From contig SHYF01000063.1 in assembly GCA_009692985.1 (NCBI GenBank), positions 1 to 8,654 of the forward strand: a stretch of 8,654 nucleotides of DNA, read 5' to 3'. Shown here one piece after another: positions 4,917 through 8,654 of this stretch. Numbering within the stretch: position 1 is the first letter of the stretch; each line of letters begins with the position of its first letter. Below the pieces are notes generated by a model. That model was not told where the DNA came from. It saw only the letters and a list, made by a program, of their open reading frames with translations, and ran no database searches. Source of the stretch: Dehalococcoidia bacterium (GTDB lineage: Bacteria > Chloroflexota > Dehalococcoidia > Lucifugimonadales > SHYF01). The translations under genes were made by a program, and so were the position numbers.

Positions 4917-6739
4917 GTCAACGCATCCGTAGCGGCGGCCCCAGGCTCCGCGCCATCCTCGTCCTGAAAGTTGAGGTTATACAGCCGGGCGTAGAGGGCG
5001 CACTGCTGGAGCAGCTCGCCATGGGTGCCGGCGTCAAGAATGCGGCCCTTGTCCATCACCACTATCATGTCCGCGTTCTGGATGGTGGACAGCCGGTGGG
5101 CAATGACCACGGCTGTGCGGCCCTGAAGCAGCTCTCGGAGAGCCCTCTGGATTAACACCTCTGTGAATGTGTCTATATTGGCCGTTGCCTCGTCCAGGAT
5201 AAGGATGCGAGGGTCGGCAAGCACCGCCCTGGCAAAGCTGACAAGCTGGCGCTGCCCCATGCTTAGATTGACACCCCTTTCCTGCAACACCGTGTCGTAC
5301 CCCTTATCCAGCTTCATGATGAAGTCATGCGCACCCACGGCCCTGGCAGCGGCGACCACCTTTTCCATAGGGGCTTCCGTATGACGATACTTGATGTTGT
5401 CCGCCACGGATACAGAGAACAGGAACGGCTCCTGGAGCACCATGCTCATCTGGCGGGCCAGGGAGTCCCGGGCCACCTCTCGGATGTCGTGGCCATCCAC
5501 CATAATGCGACCGCTGCCAACATCGTAGAAGCGGGCCAGGAGCGACACCATCGTTGTCTTCCCAGCGCCCGTGGGACCTACCAGCGCCACTGTCTGGCCA
5601 GGCCGGATATGCAAGCTGACATCCTGGAGGACTGGCACTCCCACAAGGTAGTGGAAAGAGACGTTCTCGTACTGGACATCCCCCTGGATGGTGGGAAGCT
5701 CCGGCGCATTTGGACGGTCCACCACCTCTGGCTTTACGTCCAGCAACTGGAAGATGCGAACGCCAGATGTCATAGCCCGCTGGAACTGGGTGTACTGCAT
5801 TGTCAGGTTGCGAATTGGGTCAAAGAAGCGCTGGACGTACATGGCGAAACCGATTAGAGCGCCAGGCATAAGCTCGCCCTGGAGCGCCATGGTGCCACCT
5901 ACGACCACCAACAGGGCCAGCGCCGCCGCTGTCACCAGATCCACTGTGGGCATGAGGAATGCCGAAAGACGAATTGCTCCCAAGTTGGCATCCAGGTTGG
6001 CCTGGTTTACCTGGGCAAACTGTTTGAGGTTTATCTCCTCCCGGTTCAGGCTCTGGACTACACGCACGCCTGAGATGTTCTGTTGGAGACGGGAGTTGAC
6101 GGCGGAGATGGCGTTGCGTACGCGGACAAACGACGATTTGGCGAACCGCTGCCACGCTGCCATGATGAGGAGGAGGATAGGTATGACTACCAAGGTGATG
6201 GCGGCCAGCCTCAGGTTCATGGAGGCCATCATCATGACTATGCCCACCAGGCTAAGAAGGTCTCCCAGGGTGAGAGTCACCATTGGCAAGAACTCCTCAA
6301 GCTGGTCAACGTCGTTCTGTACCCGGCTCATGACCCGCCCCACCTCGTTCCTATCGAAGAAGGGCACCGATAGCCTCTGGAGATGGTCGAACATGTTGGT
6401 CCGCAGTTTGTAGAGGACCTCTTCGCTAATCTTAGCCAGAAGGCGCAGGTGGGCATAGTTCACAGCGTAGTTGACGAGCAAGATTCCGGCCAGGAAAAGA
6501 ACAGCCCGGCCAAGACCATCCAGGTCTTTGCCTATGACATAAGTGTCTATGGCATCGCCGATGAGCCGGGGAATGAATACCATTGTTGCGGTGTAACCAA
6601 GCATTGCCGCCGTGGCCACCAGCAGCAAGCCCAGGCGGGGTTTCAGGTATGGGAGCAGCCGCCGGACCACCTGGTGGTTGTAGATGTTGCCTAGCTCTTC
6701 TTCATCGAAGGAGTCGTACCACCCTCCGCCAATCCACAT
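4886..6739 (-). CDS. heterodimeric ABC exporter, subunit with the catalytic glutamate
   Basis: This is a fused membrane and ATPase half-transporter of 617 residues. Six transmembrane helices are expected in about 35-310, with clear hydrophobic stretches near 37-59, 77-97, 152-197 and 262-284. The nucleotide-binding domain follows: Walker A GPTGAGKTT (388-396), Q-loop Q436, signature LSMGQ (492-496), Walker B ILILDE (512-517) with the catalytic Glu517, and H-loop His548. Met in place of the second signature Gly suggests a degenerate signature, which pairs with the Asp-bearing Walker B of the upstream partner. The start overlaps the partner's stop by one base (TAATG), implying translational coupling; GGGAG lies 8 bases upstream. 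The last 11 codons or so (LTRSLPSISPG) lie in a dispersed repeat, so the original C-terminus may have been replaced. The family exports drugs, lipids or peptides; the substrate is unknown. Confidence 0.93.
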   Translation of the reverse strand: MWIGGGWYDSFDEEELGNIYNHQVVRRLLPYLKPRLGLLLVATAAMLGYTATMVFIPRLIGDAIDTYVIGKDLDGLGRAVLFLAGILLVNYAVNYAHLRLLAKISEEVLYKLRTNMFDHLQRLSVPFFDRNEVGRVMSRVQNDVDQLEEFLPMVTLTLGDLLSLVGIVMMMASMNLRLAAITLVVIPILLLIMAAWQRFAKSSFVRVRNAISAVNSRLQQNISGVRVVQSLNREEINLKQFAQVNQANLDANLGAIRLSAFLMPTVDLVTAAALALLVVVGGTMALQGELMPGALIGFAMYVQRFFDPIRNLTMQYTQFQRAMTSGVRIFQLLDVKPEVVDRPNAPELPTIQGDVQYENVSFHYLVGVPVLQDVSLHIRPGQTVALVGPTGAGKTTMVSLLARFYDVGSGRIMVDGHDIREVARDSLARQMSMVLQEPFLFSVSVADNIKYRHTEAPMEKVVAAARAVGAHDFIMKLDKGYDTVLQERGVNLSMGQRQLVSFARAVLADPRILILDEATANIDTFTEVLIQRALRELLQGRTAVVIAHRLSTIQNADMIVVMDKGRILDAGTHGELLQQCALYARLYNLNFQDEDGAEPGAAATDALTRSLPSISPG

Positions 6740-8553
6740 TACAGGTTCTCCCTTGGGCTGGCGCTAGCCACTTCCACAGGGAGTCCGGGTCGGTGGCCTT
6801 CCTGAGAAGCGCCGATTGTAAGCGTGGCTTCCTGCGGCCTGAGCTGAAGATCGTATACCTCCTGGTATGGCCCTGGGTGGCTCAGCAGCTCCTGGTGCGT
6901 TCCTCTTTGGACAATCTGCCCCTCTCTCATGACCAGGATGAGGCTGGCGCTCTTGACAGTGCTCAGCCTATGGGCGATGACAAATGTGGTGCGCCCCTTC
7001 ATCACCTCCACCAGAGCCCGGCGAATGAGGTGCTCCGTCTCAGTGTCCACGCTGGAGGTGGAGTCGTCCAGGATGAGGATGGGCGGGTCCAGGAGTATGG
7101 TCCGGGCGATAGCCAGACGCTGACGCTGGCCTCCTGAGAGGGTGATTCCTCGCTCTCCCACCCAAGTGTCGTAGCCCTTGGGGAGCGAGACTATGAAGCT
7201 GTGGAGCTGGGCTATCTCGGCGGCGCGGACAATCTGTTCGAAGGAGGCGCCCACAGCGCCATATGCGATGTTCTCTCTTATGGTGGATGTGAAAAGGAAT
7301 ACGTCCTGCTGCACAATCCCTATGTTTGCCCGGAGAGAGGCCAGGGTGGCGTCCCTGACATCAACGCCGTCAATGGTTATCCTACCTGCCGTCACATCGT
7401 AGAACCGGGGAAGCAGGTGGCCTATGGTGCTCTTGCCGCTGCCAGGCGCTCCCACCAGGGCGATGACATTCGCCGGCTCCGCTTCGAATGTTATGTGATT
7501 GAGGACAGGCGATATGGTGTCATAGCCAAATGAGACGTCTTCGAACCGGACATGGCCCTGAACCCTGGAGAGCGCTACGGCGTTTTCCCTCTCCTGCACC
7601 GGCGACTCGGCGTCCAGGGTGGCGAAGATGCGCTGCCCGCAGGAGATGGCCCTGGAGAAGGAGTTGACTATCCAGGCAGCCATGCGCACTGGCATGGCCA
7701 GCAACCCCATGTAGAAGATGAACTGCGCCAGCTCCCCTGGTGTCAGGACGCCTTGGATCACATAACGGCCACCAACATACAGGATCAGGAGTGTGGTGCC
7801 CAGGTGAAAGAGTGTCATCATTCCACCGTTGGACGCCTGCAACATCTCGGCGCGGTAGGAGTGGTAGAAGATGTTGGTGGCCCGGTGGTAGAACTTACTG
7901 CGTTCGTATTCATCCGCGGCGAATGCCTTGACTACACGCTGTCCCATCAGGTTTTCATGGAGTACCGTGTTCATGTAACCCGCCTCATCCTCAATGGCCA
8001 ACCACTCTTTCCTAAGGCGCAGCACCAGGTACCCTCCGCGCCATATGACAAATGGGACAAGGGCCAGGCTCAGCAGCGCAAGCTGCTGGTTGAGCTGAAA
8101 CATCATGATCCCAACACCAACCACCAACGAAGCCATGTAGACAGAGCGAATGAGGCCGGTTTGAACGAACATCCGGGCTCCATCCACGTCGGATGTGGCC
8201 TTGGACATGAGGTTGCCAGTCTGCTCCTTGTCGTGGAAGGCAAAGCTCATGCGCTGGAGGTGGTCGTAGAACGTGTTGCGGAGGTCGTAGGCCACCCGCT
8301 GGCCCAACGACTCACCCAGGTACTGCTGGCCGAAGGCGAAAATACCCCTGAGCAAGCTGGCGATCAGGATGGCCCCGGCCAGGTAAAGCAGCCTGGCCGA
8401 GTCGCCAGCAGAGAGCACGGCGTCTATGGCCTTGCCCAGTAGCTTGGGGATCACCATGGAAAAGGCGGACACGCCCAGCACCGAAAGGTAGGCCAGGGTC
8501 AGCCTAACTCTGTACTTGGCTGCCAGTTTAGTTATACGCCAGATAATTCTCAT
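6739..8553 (-). CDS. heterodimeric ABC exporter, subunit with the degenerate ATP site
   Basis: This first gene of the operon is a 604-residue membrane and ATPase half-transporter. Hydrophobic segments near 17-36, 55-75, 135-177, 245-264 and 275-296 give the usual six-helix domain. The ATPase has Walker A GAPGSGKST (368-376), Q-loop Q416, a canonical LSGGQ (472-476), Walker B ILILDD (492-497) and H-loop His528. Asp497 replaces the catalytic Glu, and the following STSSVD matches the noncanonical subunit of known heterodimers such as TM287/288. Its Walker motifs with the partner's LSMGQ would form the inactive site, and its LSGGQ with the partner's Walker motifs the active one. The ATG at 8551-8553 has AGGG 6 bases upstream. 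An overlapping ATG at 8555-8557 is out of frame. The gene is complete. A multidrug or lipid exporter is the likeliest role, by family only. Confidence 0.93.
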   Translation of the reverse strand: MRIIWRITKLAAKYRVRLTLAYLSVLGVSAFSMVIPKLLGKAIDAVLSAGDSARLLYLAGAILIASLLRGIFAFGQQYLGESLGQRVAYDLRNTFYDHLQRMSFAFHDKEQTGNLMSKATSDVDGARMFVQTGLIRSVYMASLVVGVGIMMFQLNQQLALLSLALVPFVIWRGGYLVLRLRKEWLAIEDEAGYMNTVLHENLMGQRVVKAFAADEYERSKFYHRATNIFYHSYRAEMLQASNGGMMTLFHLGTTLLILYVGGRYVIQGVLTPGELAQFIFYMGLLAMPVRMAAWIVNSFSRAISCGQRIFATLDAESPVQERENAVALSRVQGHVRFEDVSFGYDTISPVLNHITFEAEPANVIALVGAPGSGKSTIGHLLPRFYDVTAGRITIDGVDVRDATLASLRANIGIVQQDVFLFTSTIRENIAYGAVGASFEQIVRAAEIAQLHSFIVSLPKGYDTWVGERGITLSGGQRQRLAIARTILLDPPILILDDSTSSVDTETEHLIRRALVEVMKGRTTFVIAHRLSTVKSASLILVMREGQIVQRGTHQELLSHPGPYQEVYDLQLRPQEATLTIGASQEGHRPGLPVEVASASPRENL

Positions 8554-8576
8554 ACATGTCCCTACAAGTGTTGTAT

Positions 8577-8614
8577 CGCCATGCCGCCACGGAGATGGCG
8601 GTCTGAGATGGCGG
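8577..8614. promoter_or_regulatory. repeat cluster in the ABC operon leader, possible operator
   Basis: GAGATGGCGG occurs twice as an exact direct repeat with a 13-base period (8592-8601 and 8605-8614). Next to it are the inverted forms CGCCAT (8577-8582) and CCGCCA (8584-8589). CCGCCA-CGGAGA-TGGCGG (8584-8601) can form a 6-bp hairpin. The cluster lies 24 to 61 bases before the start codon, a place where a repressor site or a leader structure could control the exporter. No regulator gene is in view. Confidence 0.4.
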
Positions 8615-8625
8615 ATGGACAGAGA

Positions 8626-8631
8626 AGTATA
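8626..8631 (-). promoter_or_regulatory. possible -10 element of the ABC exporter operon
   Basis: TATACT on the minus strand is a good -10 box. The hexamer 17 bases upstream (GTGTGC, at the window edge) is a poor -35. A start near 8620 would put the whole GAGATGGCGG repeat cluster in a leader of about 65 bases. Confidence 0.35.
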
Positions 8632-8654
8632 CCGTAAGCACTATGCCAGCACAC

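Noticed and set aside
7552..8442. 296-codon plus-strand reading frame opposite the exporter gene
   Set aside because: It is fully antisense to a well-conserved ABC transporter. Its His/Gly/Gln-rich sequence is typical of an antisense shadow and shows no domain.
1..8654. CRISPR array, tRNA, rRNA, integrase or transposase genes
   Set aside because: I saw no regularly spaced repeats, cloverleaf, rRNA sequence or recombinase motif on either strand.

Overview
The window is an ordinary-looking piece of bacterial chromosome that is moderately GC-rich by eye. It holds six full-length protein genes and several short dispersed repeats. The mix is a greA-lysS pair, a family III CoA-transferase, a crotonase-fold enzyme, a two-gene ABC exporter, and intergenic hairpin repeats of the CCCTGAGCTTGTCGAAGGG type. 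This fits an environmental Chloroflexota genome, perhaps Dehalococcoidia or SAR202-like. That assignment is inference from general familiarity; no marker gene proves it.

Layout, left to right. Bases 1-105 are the leader of greA, with a G5/C5 hairpin and a Shine-Dalgarno sequence buried in a short palindrome. greA (106-576) and lysS (620-2104) follow on the plus strand, 43 bases apart, and probably form one transcript. A 371-base gap then carries a MITE-like element (about 2150-2294) and the leader of a family III CoA-transferase gene (2476-3660, plus). A second, diverged copy of the same element (about 3662-3812) separates that gene from a convergent crotonase-superfamily gene (3813-4622, minus), which has a good sigma-70-type promoter at 4650-4678. 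The next gap (4623-4885) holds that promoter, a cluster of overlapping inverted repeats with a possible terminator, and a paired dispersed repeat that runs into the end of the neighbouring gene. The rest (4886-8553, minus) is an operon of two half-size ABC exporters whose stop and start codons overlap by one base. Bases 8554-8654 are its leader, with a repeat cluster that could be an operator.

How the genes work together. GreA and LysRS are housekeeping factors for transcription and translation. The CoA-transferase and the crotonase-like protein both act on acyl-CoA thioesters, so they may share a catabolic role, but they are convergent and the substrate is unknown. The two ABC proteins almost certainly form one heterodimeric exporter: one subunit has Asp in place of the catalytic Glu and the other has an altered signature motif. 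These are the two halves expected of a single degenerate ATP site.

I found no clearly new multi-gene system. The points most worth following are the two-copy MITE-like family (one copy may have split two overlapping stop codons), a dispersed repeat that encodes the C-terminus of an ABC subunit, a crotonase lacking both hydratase glutamates, and a GreA whose tip lacks one of the two acidic residues used in transcript cleavage.
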